Counted from the first letter of the stretch, positions 51,454 to 61,534 are shown. The stretch: DNA of 64,000 nt from Cylindrospermum stagnale PCC 7417 (GCF_000317535.1 NC_019757.1:1153001-1217000); one strand, 5' to 3'. Made by a program: numbers and translations. Notes: generated by a model from the letters alone, not told the origin.

Positions 51454-53744
51454 TGGCAATGGCAGGTGAAATTATCAAAGTCTTGTTAGTAGAAGATAAC
51501 CCTGGTGATGTCTTTTTATTACAGGAGTTATTAAGGGATGTTACCACATCTGTAGTTGAATTGATGCCAGTTGAGCGGCTTTCTGAGGCGTTCATCTGTT
51601 TAGCTAAAGAAAGTTTTGATGTAATTTTGTTAGACCTCTCGCTGCCAGATAGTCAGGGATGGGAGACCTTTGTCAGAACACATCGTCAAGCAAAAGCAAC
51701 TCCGATCATCGTGCTGACGGGTATAGACGATGAAACTTTGGCAATTCGGGCAATGCAGGAAGGAGGGCAAGATTATTTGGTGAAAGGGCAAGTTACTGGT
51801 GACTTGCTGGTGCGTTCCATGCGTTATGCAATTGAGCGCCAACGGGGAGAGGAGGCGTTGCGACAGAGTGAGGAGCGATTTCGGGTCGCCCTCAAAAACT
51901 CGCCGATCTTTGTTTATAACCAGGATCGGGAGTTACGCTACACCTGGGTTTATAACCCCTTCTCTGGATTGACGTCTCAGCAGATGTTGGGCAAAAAAGA
52001 TTTCGATCTCATACCAGTGACAGATGCTCAACGTCTCACCGCGATCAAATCTGATGTGTTGTCTACGGGCATCGGTATTCGTGAGGAAGTGTCGATCACT
52101 AACGCCCAAGGAATTCGATATTATGACTTGACAATTGAGCCATTGCGGAATGAGTCCCAAGAAGTCGTCGGCATAACTTGCGCTAGCATTGACATCAGCG
52201 ATCGCCAAGCTGCACTGCAAGAACGCAAGCTAGCTGAAGAAAAAATCCGCGAACAGGCGGCATTGCTAGATATCGCCACTGATGCCATCTGCGTGCGAGA
52301 TTTAGACAATAAAATCCTCTTTTGGAACAAGGGGGCAGAAAACCTTTATGGTTGGATGGCTGAAGAAGCTTGGGGGAAAAATGCCACTGAGCTTTTTTAC
52401 GATGAGGAACCGGCTGCGGAAATGGAAGCGGCGCTGCTGAGTGTGATTAGCAAAGGCAAGTGGCAGGGAGAGTTGACAAAAATCACCAAAGCTAATAAAC
52501 AAGTCTTGGTGGCAAGCCGCTGGAGTTTAGTGTGTGATGAACAAGGACATCCCAAATCAATTCTGAGTGTTGATACGGATATTACCGAAAAGAAACAGCT
52601 AGAAGCCCAATTGTTTCGCACTCAACGCCTGGAAAGTATCGGCACTCTGGCAAGCGGCATCGCTCATGATCTCAACAATATCCTCACACCGATTTTAGCA
52701 GGCGCGCAACTATTGCCGCTCAAATTTCCCGATGCTGATGAGCGCACTCGTCATTTGCTGGAGATTCTGGAAGTCAACGCTAGACGCGGATCTGATTTAG
52801 TCAAGCAGGTGCTGTCCTTTGCGCGGGGTGTGTCCGGGAAGCGGATCACTTTACAACTCAGACACCTGATTGTGGAAGTTTCCAAGATTCTCAAAGAGAC
52901 GTTCCCTAAATCCATTGAGATTAGTACTGAAGTACCACAAGAATTGTGGACGGTTTCCGGAGATAGTACCCAACTTCATCAGGTGCTGATGAATCTCTGC
53001 GTTAACGCCCGTGATGCTATGCCTCATGGCGGCATTTTAAGCATTTCAGGGAAAAATCTCTTAATTGACGAAAATTATGCGCGGATGAACCTAGAAGCCA
53101 AAACTGGCCCCTATATAGTAATTACCGTTTCGGATACAGGAGTGGGTATTCCCGGAGAAATCTTAGATAGAATTTTCGAGCCATTCTTCACGACAAAAGA
53201 GGTGGGACAAGGTACGGGGCTGGGGCTTTCTACAATTCTCGGTATTATCAAAAGCCACGGTGGATTTGTGAATGTCTATAGTGAGGTGGGAAGGGGTACC
53301 CAGTTTAAGGTGTACTTACCAGCGGTAGAAGGTATGGAAACAGTTAGCCCAGATGAGATGACACCGGAAATAGGACATGGTGAATTGATTTTGGTTGTAG
53401 ATGATGAACCTGCTATTCAGGATATTACTAAAGCATCTCTGGAAACTTATAACTACAAAGCGTTGATTGCCGGTGACGGCATTGAGGCGATCGCATTATA
53501 TGCTAAACACATCAAAAATATCAGTGCTGTATTGATGGATATGATGTTACCCGCGCTGGATGGTTTAACCGCAATCCGGACTTTGCAAAAGATTAACCCG
53601 GAAGTGAAAATTATTGCCACCAGCGGACTAATGTCAAGTAATAAGCTCTCCGCCGTAGCTGAGACTGGTGTAAGTAAATTTTTGTCTAAGCCCTACACCG
53701 TTAATGAATTATTGCTCACTTTACAGAAGGTGATCAGAGAATAG
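51453..53744 (+). CDS. hybrid histidine kinase: receiver-PAS-PAS-kinase-receiver
   Basis: 764 residues from the ATG at 51453 (a TTG at 51420 is possible). N-terminal receiver (phospho-Asp61, DVILLDLSLPD), PAS (~140-270), PAS (~280-390), HisKA with His405 in ASGIAHDLNNILTPI, HATPase (MNLCVNARDAM, DTGVGIP, GTGLGLSTILGIIKSHGG), and C-terminal receiver (phospho-Asp696 in AVLMDMMLPALDG). Able to take input from upstream partners and relay onwards. Third gene of the phosphorelay operon; ends just before a 30-bp palindrome. Confidence 0.93.
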   Translation: MAMAGEIIKVLLVEDNPGDVFLLQELLRDVTTSVVELMPVERLSEAFICLAKESFDVILLDLSLPDSQGWETFVRTHRQAKATPIIVLTGIDDETLAIRAMQEGGQDYLVKGQVTGDLLVRSMRYAIERQRGEEALRQSEERFRVALKNSPIFVYNQDRELRYTWVYNPFSGLTSQQMLGKKDFDLIPVTDAQRLTAIKSDVLSTGIGIREEVSITNAQGIRYYDLTIEPLRNESQEVVGITCASIDISDRQAALQERKLAEEKIREQAALLDIATDAICVRDLDNKILFWNKGAENLYGWMAEEAWGKNATELFYDEEPAAEMEAALLSVISKGKWQGELTKITKANKQVLVASRWSLVCDEQGHPKSILSVDTDITEKKQLEAQLFRTQRLESIGTLASGIAHDLNNILTPILAGAQLLPLKFPDADERTRHLLEILEVNARRGSDLVKQVLSFARGVSGKRITLQLRHLIVEVSKILKETFPKSIEISTEVPQELWTVSGDSTQLHQVLMNLCVNARDAMPHGGILSISGKNLLIDENYARMNLEAKTGPYIVITVSDTGVGIPGEILDRIFEPFFTTKEVGQGTGLGLSTILGIIKSHGGFVNVYSEVGRGTQFKVYLPAVEGMETVSPDEMTPEIGHGELILVVDDEPAIQDITKASLETYNYKALIAGDGIEAIALYAKHIKNISAVLMDMMLPALDGLTAIRTLQKINPEVKIIATSGLMSSNKLSAVAETGVSKFLSKPYTVNELLLTLQKVIRE

Positions 53745-53749
53745 CAGGA

Positions 53750-53779
53750 TTGACCTTTTTTGAATTCAAAAAAGGTCAA
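53750..53779. repeat. 30-bp perfect palindrome, likely bidirectional terminator
   Basis: 15-bp arms meeting at GAATTC, with a T6/A6 tract inside the stem. Lies 5 bp past the hybrid kinase stop and includes the stop of a minus-strand TnpB remnant, so it may end both transcripts. Confidence 0.7.
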
Positions 53780-54089
53780 CTTTCAAAGGAGATATTTTAT
53801 AAACAAGCTCTAAATAAAACTCATTATTTTTTGGCAATATCCGATATTTTTTAATGTTTTTATGTTCTAATTTTGAGGGCATAGGAATATAAAAAGTATC
53901 AAACCCAAACCAAACTTTTACCTTACTGCCCAAAGGAAATCTAAGATTTCCGTTTTTTAATTTAACAGCTTGACCAGGAAAAATTACAAGATTAAAGCCA
54001 TTTTTTCTGTATCCAGGTAATTTAGGTTTTTGATTTACCGTACCTTTTCTGATACCTTTAAATTGAAGATTGGATAGACAACTTAAAGC
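53766..54089 (-). pseudogene. TnpB (IS605 OrfB) fragment
   Basis: 107 open codons without a start. The translation is the middle of a TnpB: KGTVNQKPKLPGYRKNGFNL, FPLGSKVKVWFGFDTFYIPM and KKYRILPKNNEFYLELVYK. The RuvC motifs and zinc ribbon are absent and it stops at 53766 inside the palindrome. It belongs to a different TnpB lineage from the intact copy at 13804. The rest of the gap to 54496 has a degenerate palindrome (54335-54360) and no gene. Confidence 0.75.
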
Positions 54090-54496
54090 TCAAAGATAAT
54101 ATTGAAGGTGGTTTTAACAACCTGAGCCGTTTTTCATCCCCTATCTGAAGCACGAAAAACTGAACTGTGTTCCTGTTTCTCAGGGGCTTTCAAACTTCCC
54201 ATTAATTCTTGTAATATTCTATATTTGTTGGTTGAGTTCTATCACTTGTATCTGCATGAATCAGAATCCCTGTAGAGGCGATTACAGCTATTTTCAGGTA
54301 AAAGAACCACTCTCTGAGAAATTAACCCAGAAAGTAGAGACTTTACATGCAACATCTCTGTGGTCTAAATAAATGAAACCTGCTGTCAGCACTTGAGTTG
54401 CCGCCTTGCGGTTTCTACCACAGGCATGGTATCAAAGACGCAGCATGAACGCTACATTGAAAAAGCGTGTTTTTTCTCTGGCCGTAAATCCATATA

Positions 54497-56395
54497 ATGC
54501 CTGCTATGAGCATCTCCAAACCCCGAAAAAAATCTCATCAAGAACACCGTGGGCGTGACAATGACTGGCGGTTATTTTTGCGTTTAGTGCCTTATGCTCG
54601 ACGCAGTAGAAGGCTGCTGGCGCTTTCAATGTGCCTACTGGTGCCCCTCGCTCTAGCTAACGCCGTACAACCGCTGTTGATTGGACAGGCTATCTCTCTA
54701 ATTCGCCAGGAACCTAGCATCCACGAGTTTCTCAAGAATCGACCCTTATCAGAAGGGTTAAATATCCTTCAAGGATTGTTGGTAGTGGCGATCGCTATCC
54801 GACTAGGATTATTAGGTCTTCAGGGTTATCTCGTACAAAAACTAGGGCAAAAAATTACAGCGGAAATTCGTGAGGATTTATTTAAGCATGTCATATCCCT
54901 AGCCGTGCGGTTTTTTGACCGGACGCCTGTAGGTAAACTAATTACTCGGCTCACCAGCGATGTGGAAGTTTTGGGAGACGTTTTTTCCACTGGGGCGATC
55001 GGCATTGTCTCCGATTTGTTTTTCATGCTGGTGATTATCGGTTTGATGTTTTCGATCCAGTGGCAACTTGCTGGCTTACTGATGTTATTGCTGATACCCA
55101 TCACCTGGGTAATTATTTACTTTCAGCAGCAATATCGCCAAGCCAACTACAAAGCACGGGAAGAACTTTCAGCACTTAACTCCCAGTTGCAAGAAAATAT
55201 TATCGGCATGAATATAGTGCAGTTGTTCCGTCGGGAAAAATTCAACGCTGAATTGTTTCGCGCTACGAACAAACGCTACACCAAGGAAGTGGATCAAACC
55301 ATCATCTATGATTCCGCTGTTTCCGGAACCTTGGAATGGATTAGCTTGATTGCGATCGCTAGTGTTCTAGGCTTAGGTGGTTGGTTACTTTTGGGAAACC
55401 AGCTGACATTTGGGATTTTATCGACATTTATTTTGTACGCCCAGCAATTATTCGACCCTTTGCGAAATTTTGCCGAAAAATTTACTGTCCTTCAATCTGG
55501 TTTCACCGCCATTGAACGGGTGGGCGATATTTTAGATGAACCGATAGAAATACGCGATCTCCCCAATTCCCAAGCCTCAATTTTGGACTTTAAATTCGGC
55601 TATATAGACGAGATAATTGCCAATCTAGAAGCCCAAAACTTTAATAACCATGATGAACTTGGAGAAATCCGCTTTGAACACGTCTGGTTTGCCTACAAAG
55701 ACAATGATTACGTTATTAAAGACTTAGACTTTACCATTAATCCAGGGGAAAAAATTGCTTTAGTTGGCCCAACAGGCGCGGGTAAAACTTCCATCATCCG
55801 GTTGTTGTGTCGTCTCTATGAACCCACCCAAGGACGCATTCTCATCGATGGCTTAGACATTAAAGAGTTACCACAGGCAGAACTGCGGCGCTATCTAGCA
55901 GTGATTTTGCAAGAAGGTTTTTTGTTTGCAGGTGATGTCAAAAGCAATATCAGTTTAGGCGACATTTACACCTTTGAAGAAATCCAACAAGCAGCAGAAA
56001 ATACCAACATTAATGAGTTTATTAACCAACTGCCCCAAGGCTATGATACACAACTTCGAGAACGGGGAACAAATCTTTCTAGTGGTCAAAAGCAACTCTT
56101 AGCTTTTGCTCGTGCTGCCATTCGTAATCCCCAAATATTAGTTCTAGATGAAGCCACTGCTAGTCTGGATGTGGGGACAGAAGCTTTAATTCAAAAAGCA
56201 TTAAACCAGCTTTTAACAAAACGTACCGCGATTATTATTGCTCACCGTTTATCAACAATTCGCAATGTAGACCGAATTTTCGTCCTGAAGCGAGGACAAT
56301 TAATCGAACAGGGTAGTCATGATCAATTACTTGAACAAGGGGGACTTTATGCCACTTTGCACAATTTGCAAATGTTAGGAATTAAGGGAGAATAA
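54497..56395 (+). CDS. ABC exporter, fused membrane and ATPase domains
   Basis: 632 residues. A basic N-terminus is followed by six transmembrane helices (~35-330), with the intracellular loop VRFFDRTPVGKLITRLTSDVE (~145). The ATPase domain (~390-625) has Walker A GPTGAGKTSIIR, Q-loop AVILQEGFLF, signature NLSSGQKQLLAFARA, Walker B ILVLDEATASLD and H-loop IIAHRLSTIRN. Half-transporter of the MsbA/MDR type, working as a homodimer or with a partner elsewhere. Substrate unknown. The linker at ~355-380 is longer than usual. Confidence 0.93.
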   Translation: MPAMSISKPRKKSHQEHRGRDNDWRLFLRLVPYARRSRRLLALSMCLLVPLALANAVQPLLIGQAISLIRQEPSIHEFLKNRPLSEGLNILQGLLVVAIAIRLGLLGLQGYLVQKLGQKITAEIREDLFKHVISLAVRFFDRTPVGKLITRLTSDVEVLGDVFSTGAIGIVSDLFFMLVIIGLMFSIQWQLAGLLMLLLIPITWVIIYFQQQYRQANYKAREELSALNSQLQENIIGMNIVQLFRREKFNAELFRATNKRYTKEVDQTIIYDSAVSGTLEWISLIAIASVLGLGGWLLLGNQLTFGILSTFILYAQQLFDPLRNFAEKFTVLQSGFTAIERVGDILDEPIEIRDLPNSQASILDFKFGYIDEIIANLEAQNFNNHDELGEIRFEHVWFAYKDNDYVIKDLDFTINPGEKIALVGPTGAGKTSIIRLLCRLYEPTQGRILIDGLDIKELPQAELRRYLAVILQEGFLFAGDVKSNISLGDIYTFEEIQQAAENTNINEFINQLPQGYDTQLRERGTNLSSGQKQLLAFARAAIRNPQILVLDEATASLDVGTEALIQKALNQLLTKRTAIIIAHRLSTIRNVDRIFVLKRGQLIEQGSHDQLLEQGGLYATLHNLQMLGIKGE

Positions 56396-56660
56396 ATAAT
56401 TCAAACTTTGGTTAATATCTTCCCATTTTCCTGTTATAACTCTTGTTAGCGTATTGTTTATAGTCGGTCGGCATTTGCATTTAAACCCGTGTCTAGATTA
56501 AAAATTTAGACAGCACCCACCATGATTAGAAGATGCACCATTAAGCATCGGTTAGGCAGTTTCACGGTTTTCAGATAGTTTCTTCCCCAGATATAACATG
56601 AAATAATTACCGTCTTTGACGGTGGACTAAGCCAGGATGCCCTACTTTTTTGTGTGAGCT

Positions 56661-58052
56661 ATGCCAAAGGACAAACCCCTGCTAACTACCTTTGATTCAG
56701 AAGTGTTGAACCAAATCGGCTCCTATCTTTGCCAAGCAATTATTGCCATTCAACAACAGCAGCCAGAATTATTGGTCAAAAAATATCGGAATGTTCAATG
56801 GCAAAGTTCTCCTAATCAATCTGCTTTGACCGCAAAGTTCACACAAGCACTCAGCGAAACTCAAGACTGGGATGCATTAGTACAAAAATTGCAAGTATAC
56901 TTAAAAGCCTTACTAATTCCCGAATCTTTCAACTCACCTATAGTCAGAGAACTAATAGAAAAAATCCAGCAATTAAATCCGGGGAAAACGGAGTTAAATA
57001 GCTCCCAAACCAACATAAATATTCAGCCTAATAACGCTCTATCTTCGCATAAACTTGGCATCACAGTTTTACTTTTAGATGCGGAAAATTTACAAATTAA
57101 TGCCGACACAGAAAAATTTTTAACAACAGTTTGTACTTGTCCCATTCAAGTTAAAATAGCCTTTGCTAATTGGTCTAATCGGGGTAAGCTAGATGTGGAA
57201 TTACATGAACGTGGCTATGACTTAATTCATGTGCCGATTGGGAGGGATAATGCAGATGGAAAAATGATCGCTTTTGGTTCTTCAATTCATGAGCGTTATC
57301 CAAATGCTCAGGAAGTTTTAGTTTGCTCATCAGACAAGGTGATGACTAATCTGTGTAACCATTTGCAGCAACATGGATTAACAGTCTATCAGGTTAGTCA
57401 GCAGGGAGAAAATCTCAGGTTGTTTAATAGCTCTACTGGCAAAACTACCACCCACAGCCTGAAAGCTTTATCGGAACTCCCCTCAATCGAGCAGTTGATT
57501 CAGCAACTCAAAACATTAATTAAAGCCGAGCAGCGCTCTACAGGTAATCAGTGGGTGCAACTTTCAAAACTATCACAACTGCTGAAGACAAAATACAAAA
57601 CAACTATTACTCAAGTTGTGTCTATTCATCTCCCTGGTAAAAAAGCTAGGGATATTTTTATTGATTATCCATCTGAGTTTGTAGTCCACCAAGAACCTCA
57701 TAAATCTGAACTATATGTAACGCTTTTTGAATTGCCCCAGATAAACAAATCCGATAGCAGTAATTCTGTCAAGCAAAGCGCTGTTAAAGGTCACTCTCAA
57801 TCTATTATTAACTCTCCAGAAGACTTGGAACAGGCGCTGTTAAAGATTATGAATGCCTTAACCAGCAAGTCAAAAGAAAGTCATATTCGCCTAGAAATTC
57901 TAGGTGTTGAAGTTAATAAAAAGTATGGTGAAGGAATTACCAAAATACTTAAACGCTTGCAAATAAGTGGCACTTTTATCAAATTTTTGCAGTCTTGTAG
58001 TTCTCTAGAACTGAAGCAAAGAGACAAAGTATGGGAAGTAGCTATCCGCTAA
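56661..58052 (+). CDS. NYN-domain ribonuclease-like protein with OST-HTH/LOTUS region
   Basis: 463 residues. A helical N-terminal part (~1-125) precedes a NYN/PIN-like domain (~130-265): VLLLDAENLQINAD, KIAFANWSNRGKLD and VLVCSSDKVMTNLCNHL give the acidic metal site. After it, an OST-HTH/LOTUS-like module (~290-345, WVQLSKLSQLLKTKYKTTI..FIDYPSEFVVH) and a second, weaker winged region (~375-460). Similar NYN+LOTUS proteins are predicted RNA-binding nucleases. Monocistronic. Confidence 0.82.
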   Translation: MPKDKPLLTTFDSEVLNQIGSYLCQAIIAIQQQQPELLVKKYRNVQWQSSPNQSALTAKFTQALSETQDWDALVQKLQVYLKALLIPESFNSPIVRELIEKIQQLNPGKTELNSSQTNINIQPNNALSSHKLGITVLLLDAENLQINADTEKFLTTVCTCPIQVKIAFANWSNRGKLDVELHERGYDLIHVPIGRDNADGKMIAFGSSIHERYPNAQEVLVCSSDKVMTNLCNHLQQHGLTVYQVSQQGENLRLFNSSTGKTTTHSLKALSELPSIEQLIQQLKTLIKAEQRSTGNQWVQLSKLSQLLKTKYKTTITQVVSIHLPGKKARDIFIDYPSEFVVHQEPHKSELYVTLFELPQINKSDSSNSVKQSAVKGHSQSIINSPEDLEQALLKIMNALTSKSKESHIRLEILGVEVNKKYGEGITKILKRLQISGTFIKFLQSCSSLELKQRDKVWEVAIR

Positions 58053-58114
58053 ACACCAGATTACCTAGATAGGTATATGATCGGTGTAGTCTGTAAAGAA
58101 ATGTAAAGGGTACG

Positions 58115-58819
58115 ATGCAAGGTAAAGTCGTTGTGATTGTCGGTGCCACTGGTGGCATTGGTTCAGTTTTAACTCGCCAACTTGCCCCCACAGGTGCGCG
58201 GTTGGTATTGACTGCCAGAGATGCAGTGCGTTTAGCTGCATTGGCAGAGGAGTTACCGGGGGAAGTCTTGACGGTGCCCACAGATATCACTGATCCCCAG
58301 CAGGTAGATGCATTGATTAAAAGAACTGTTGCTGAGTTTGGTCAAATTGATGTGTTGGTGAATGCCGCTGGTGCTGGTATTCTCAAACCTTATAACAGCT
58401 TGGAACCAGCAGATTTAAACAAGATGCTAGATGTCAACTTAAAAGGTAGCTTTTACACTACTCAGGCAGCTGCTGAAGAGATGCAAAAGCGCAAGTCTGG
58501 TCATATCTGTAATGTTGTGGGAATTCTGGGTAAGCATTCGATGGCAATGGCAGCAGCTTATTCTGCTTCTAAGTTTGGCGTCGTCGGTTTTAGCAAGTGT
58601 ATGGCGGAGGAACTCAAACGCTTTGGCGTCAAGTTCACCCTATTTTATTTTGGTGGGGTAGATTCTCCTTTCTGGGACAATGTCAGCTTAAAGGTAGACA
58701 GAAAAAAAATGCTCAGTCCCGAAACTGCCGCCAATGCCATTTTCTATGCCTTGACTGCCGAACCACAAGCTGTGCCAATGGAAATTAACATTCAACCTGA
58801 TAGTCATCTGTTTTTCTAG
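58115..58819 (+). CDS. short-chain dehydrogenase/reductase
   Basis: 234 residues, classical SDR: VGATGGIGSVL (~9), NAAGAGILKPYNS (~85), catalytic region VVGILGKHSMAMAAAYSASKFGV, where the Tyr-x3-Lys (YSASK) is clear and the usual Ser is placed less typically. It ends 95 bp before the HPPD-like gene's first possible start; the same orientation suggests but does not prove cotranscription. Confidence 0.9.
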   Translation: MQGKVVVIVGATGGIGSVLTRQLAPTGARLVLTARDAVRLAALAEELPGEVLTVPTDITDPQQVDALIKRTVAEFGQIDVLVNAAGAGILKPYNSLEPADLNKMLDVNLKGSFYTTQAAAEEMQKRKSGHICNVVGILGKHSMAMAAAYSASKFGVVGFSKCMAEELKRFGVKFTLFYFGGVDSPFWDNVSLKVDRKKMLSPETAANAIFYALTAEPQAVPMEINIQPDSHLFF

Positions 58820-58941
58820 GTTTAGGGATGTGGTAGTGCAGCTAGGGAATTATTGCTTAGGAAAGAAGTGGAAATCTAGCAATAAAGGCATAATTTACAC
58901 ATATATAAGCTATTATGCTGGATTTCCATAATTTGGGCTAT

Positions 58942-60015
58942 ATGTTAAAAATTGATCACGTTCACTTCTATGTAGAAGATGCCAAAGTGTGGCGAGATTG
59001 GTTTGTACATCATCTCGGTTTTCAAGTAGTAGCCGATTCCATTCTCCCAACCCTAATTAATCAAGGGGAATCGTTTCACACTTGCACGTTCGTGGTGAAA
59101 AACGGTGTTGTCTGCTTTTTGCTGTCTTCACCGCTTTCAGCCACAAGCCCAGTAGCTGAATTTCTGCGTCAGCATCCCCCTGGTGTGGCAGATGTGGCAT
59201 TTGTTGTTGCAGATGTGAATCATGCGATCGCTTTAGCTCAAGCCCAAGGCGCCACCATCCTCCAACCAGTTCAGGAACACCAGGTGGGTGCTGTATCCCT
59301 CAAGTGCTGCAAAATTGCTGCTTGGGGTGGGCTGGCTCATACATTGATTGAAAGATCGACAGTCAGCGATCAGCTGTACTTTACTACTGGCAGTAGTTTT
59401 ACTGCTATAGATCACGTAGTGCTAAATGTGGCGGCAGGCGATTTAAACCTTGTGGCGGCTTGGTACGAAAACATCCTCGATTTTCAACCCCAACAGACGT
59501 TTAAAATTCAAACCGCTCACTCTGCTTTGTACAGCCAAGTCATGGTTTCCCGCAACGGTAGCGTCCAATTACCAATTAATGAGCCAGCTTCGCCAAATTC
59601 CCAAATTCAGGAGTTTCTGGAGGTAAATCGGGGCCCGGGAATTCAACATATCGCTTTGCGATCGCCTAACCTTGTGAGTGCGATCGCCCAATTTCGCAAC
59701 CGTGGTCTATCTTTACTTTCAGTCCCCAAAAGCTACTACTCACAGCTAGAACAGCGTCTAAAACTCGCTCTATCTCCACCAGAAATGGAGGCGATCGCCC
59801 AACAGGAAATTTTGGTTGACTGGCAAGAAGATGCTCCCCTAGGGGCCTTACTACTACAAATTTTCACCCAGCCCATTTTTGGACAGCCAACCTTTTTCTT
59901 TGAGTTTATCGAACGTCGTTGCCAGGCTTCTGGTTTTGGGGAAGGTAACTTTCGGGCCTTATTTGCAGCCATTGAAAGCGAACAAATCAAACGCGGATTT
60001 GTCAATGGTCAGTAG
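58942..60015 (+). CDS. 4-hydroxyphenylpyruvate dioxygenase-like protein
   Basis: 357 residues from the ATG at 58942 (another ATG at 58915). Two VOC modules: IDHVHFYVEDAKVWRDWFVHHLGF at the N-terminus and IDHVVLNVAAGDLNLVAAWYENILDF at ~155; iron ligands His in the second DHV, His in IQHIALRS (~235) and Glu in FFFEFIERR (~325). The C-terminal gate FGEGNFRALFAAIESEQ is typical of HPPD. It converts 4-hydroxyphenylpyruvate to homogentisate, the tocopherol and tyrosine-catabolism precursor in cyanobacteria; a hydroxymandelate-synthase-like variant is not excluded. Confidence 0.87.
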   Translation: MLKIDHVHFYVEDAKVWRDWFVHHLGFQVVADSILPTLINQGESFHTCTFVVKNGVVCFLLSSPLSATSPVAEFLRQHPPGVADVAFVVADVNHAIALAQAQGATILQPVQEHQVGAVSLKCCKIAAWGGLAHTLIERSTVSDQLYFTTGSSFTAIDHVVLNVAAGDLNLVAAWYENILDFQPQQTFKIQTAHSALYSQVMVSRNGSVQLPINEPASPNSQIQEFLEVNRGPGIQHIALRSPNLVSAIAQFRNRGLSLLSVPKSYYSQLEQRLKLALSPPEMEAIAQQEILVDWQEDAPLGALLLQIFTQPIFGQPTFFFEFIERRCQASGFGEGNFRALFAAIESEQIKRGFVNGQ

Positions 60016-60128
60016 TCTGTTGTTATTTGTCCCCATCTCACCCTGCTAGAAACTGCAACCTATGAGGTTCAATTCAAAACAAGGCTACTTTACTGAGATT
60101 TTTTCCTAAAAAACCACATTTTTTGCCG

Positions 60129-60809
60129 ATGCTAAGACTGATTACCGACTTCGACGGCCCAATTATGGATGTTTCCCAACGGTACTATAGTGTTTATCAA
60201 TTCTGTCTGGAAAAAACCCGATATCCAGACCAACCAGTGCAACAACTTTCAAAAGCCGAGTTTTGGCAGAAGAAGCGATCGCGCGTACCTGAAAAACAAA
60301 TTGCTTTGCATTCTGGTTTAGACGAAGCACAGTCCCAAGCATTTTCCCAATTACGGCGGCAAATAGTGCATACAGAACCTTACTTCCAGTATGACAGCCT
60401 CATCCCTGGTGCATTGGCAGCGCTGTTAAAAATTCAACAAGCTGGCATCGACTTGGCAGTAATGACTATGCGCCGGGTTTGGGAACTCGACTATGCCTTC
60501 AAAAAATATGATTTAGGCCAATTTTTCCCGGAAAATCGCTGTTATTGCTTGAGTAACGACTATGTTAAAACCCGCGATATCGAAGATAAACCCTTGCTGA
60601 TGGCACGGGCATTAGCCGAACTGCCCACCGCTACTGATACCTGGATGGTGGGAGATACAGAAGCCGATATCACCGCCGCGAAAAATCATGGTATTAAGGT
60701 GATGGCTGTAGAGAGTGGAATTCGCGATCGCACCCAATTAGAACTTTACCAGCCCGACATCATTATCCAGGATTTGAGTGAGGCTGTAGATTTAATCCTC
60801 AAAAATTAG
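60129..60809 (+). CDS. HAD-superfamily phosphatase
   Basis: 226 residues from the ATG at 60129. HAD motif I DFDGPIMD (nucleophile Asp), motif II Thr in AVMTMRR, and motif IV VGDTEADITAAKNHG. The helical cap lies between ~15 and 95. The G-P-I in motif I in place of G-T-L is a cyanobacterial subgroup feature. Substrate unknown. A 12-bp hairpin follows. Confidence 0.85.
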   Translation: MLRLITDFDGPIMDVSQRYYSVYQFCLEKTRYPDQPVQQLSKAEFWQKKRSRVPEKQIALHSGLDEAQSQAFSQLRRQIVHTEPYFQYDSLIPGALAALLKIQQAGIDLAVMTMRRVWELDYAFKKYDLGQFFPENRCYCLSNDYVKTRDIEDKPLLMARALAELPTATDTWMVGDTEADITAAKNHGIKVMAVESGIRDRTQLELYQPDIIIQDLSEAVDLILKN

Positions 60810-60819
60810 TACTTAAAAT

Positions 60820-60852
60820 AGACGAAAGGCTGATCAAGTTAGCTTTTCGTCT
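60820..60852 (+). terminator. hairpin after the HAD gene
   Basis: 12-bp stem (60820-60831/60841-60852, one G-U) with 9-base loop; no T-run follows. Sits between convergent genes. Confidence 0.5.
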
Positions 60853-60907
60853 ATGCTGAATTTTGAATTTCGCCCCAACCCAAGGTCGGGGCGGCTTTCC
60901 CACCCTT

Positions 60908-61534
60908 TTAGCGCAGAAAGCTGTTAACCAACCACAACAATATAAACGTCAACACTGTAGAAAACTGATTCTCTGTCAGCTTGATGAAAGGCGTTAGTGG
61001 CAATAGCCAGCTAGCAATTAGCGCCCCAGCAATTAAGCCAATGATTAAACTTCCCAGCGTAAATAAAACGGCTCGACCAAATTTGCCTTCTTTGCGATTG
61101 AGAAAATAAACACTGATTCCCACCCCAAGTACCAAGGCTAACTGCAAAACCTGAGCGCCCGCAGCTGGGTAAAACACACTAATGGCACTCAAACCAAGAT
61201 ACCAGGCTCCTGGTAACAGCACATCTACCGACTTTGGCTGGTCTAATATTCGTTGCAGCCATGCAGGTGTCTGCTCACGAGGGGTGAGACTTTCTTTAGG
61301 AGAAGATTGCACTCGCATCTCTGGGAATCGGATGCGCTCAGGTACTTTGATTTTACCTTCTTGGCGCATCCGTAAGCGCTCCATTAAAATCGCATCGTAA
61401 GCCGCTTCAATTACTTCTAGACTATTGCCATCACCACCGTGTTGCTCCAACAGGCTATTGCGAGCATCCTGAATTTCATCGAAGCTAGCATCTTCTGATA
61501 CCCCAAGTTTTTCGTAGGGATTTTGATCGCTCAT
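60908..61534 (-). CDS. CPP1-like (DUF3353) J-like membrane protein
   Basis: 208 residues. The N-terminal J-like segment NPYEKLGVSEDASFDEIQDARN (~5-27) lacks the HPD triad. After a linker come four hydrophobic helices (~105-205). This is the architecture of the cyanobacterial/plastid CPP1 family, whose plant member stabilises protochlorophyllide oxidoreductase. Probably in the thylakoid or plasma membrane. Convergent with the HAD gene. Confidence 0.88.
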   Translation of the reverse strand: MSDQNPYEKLGVSEDASFDEIQDARNSLLEQHGGDGNSLEVIEAAYDAILMERLRMRQEGKIKVPERIRFPEMRVQSSPKESLTPREQTPAWLQRILDQPKSVDVLLPGAWYLGLSAISVFYPAAGAQVLQLALVLGVGISVYFLNRKEGKFGRAVLFTLGSLIIGLIAGALIASWLLPLTPFIKLTENQFSTVLTFILLWLVNSFLR

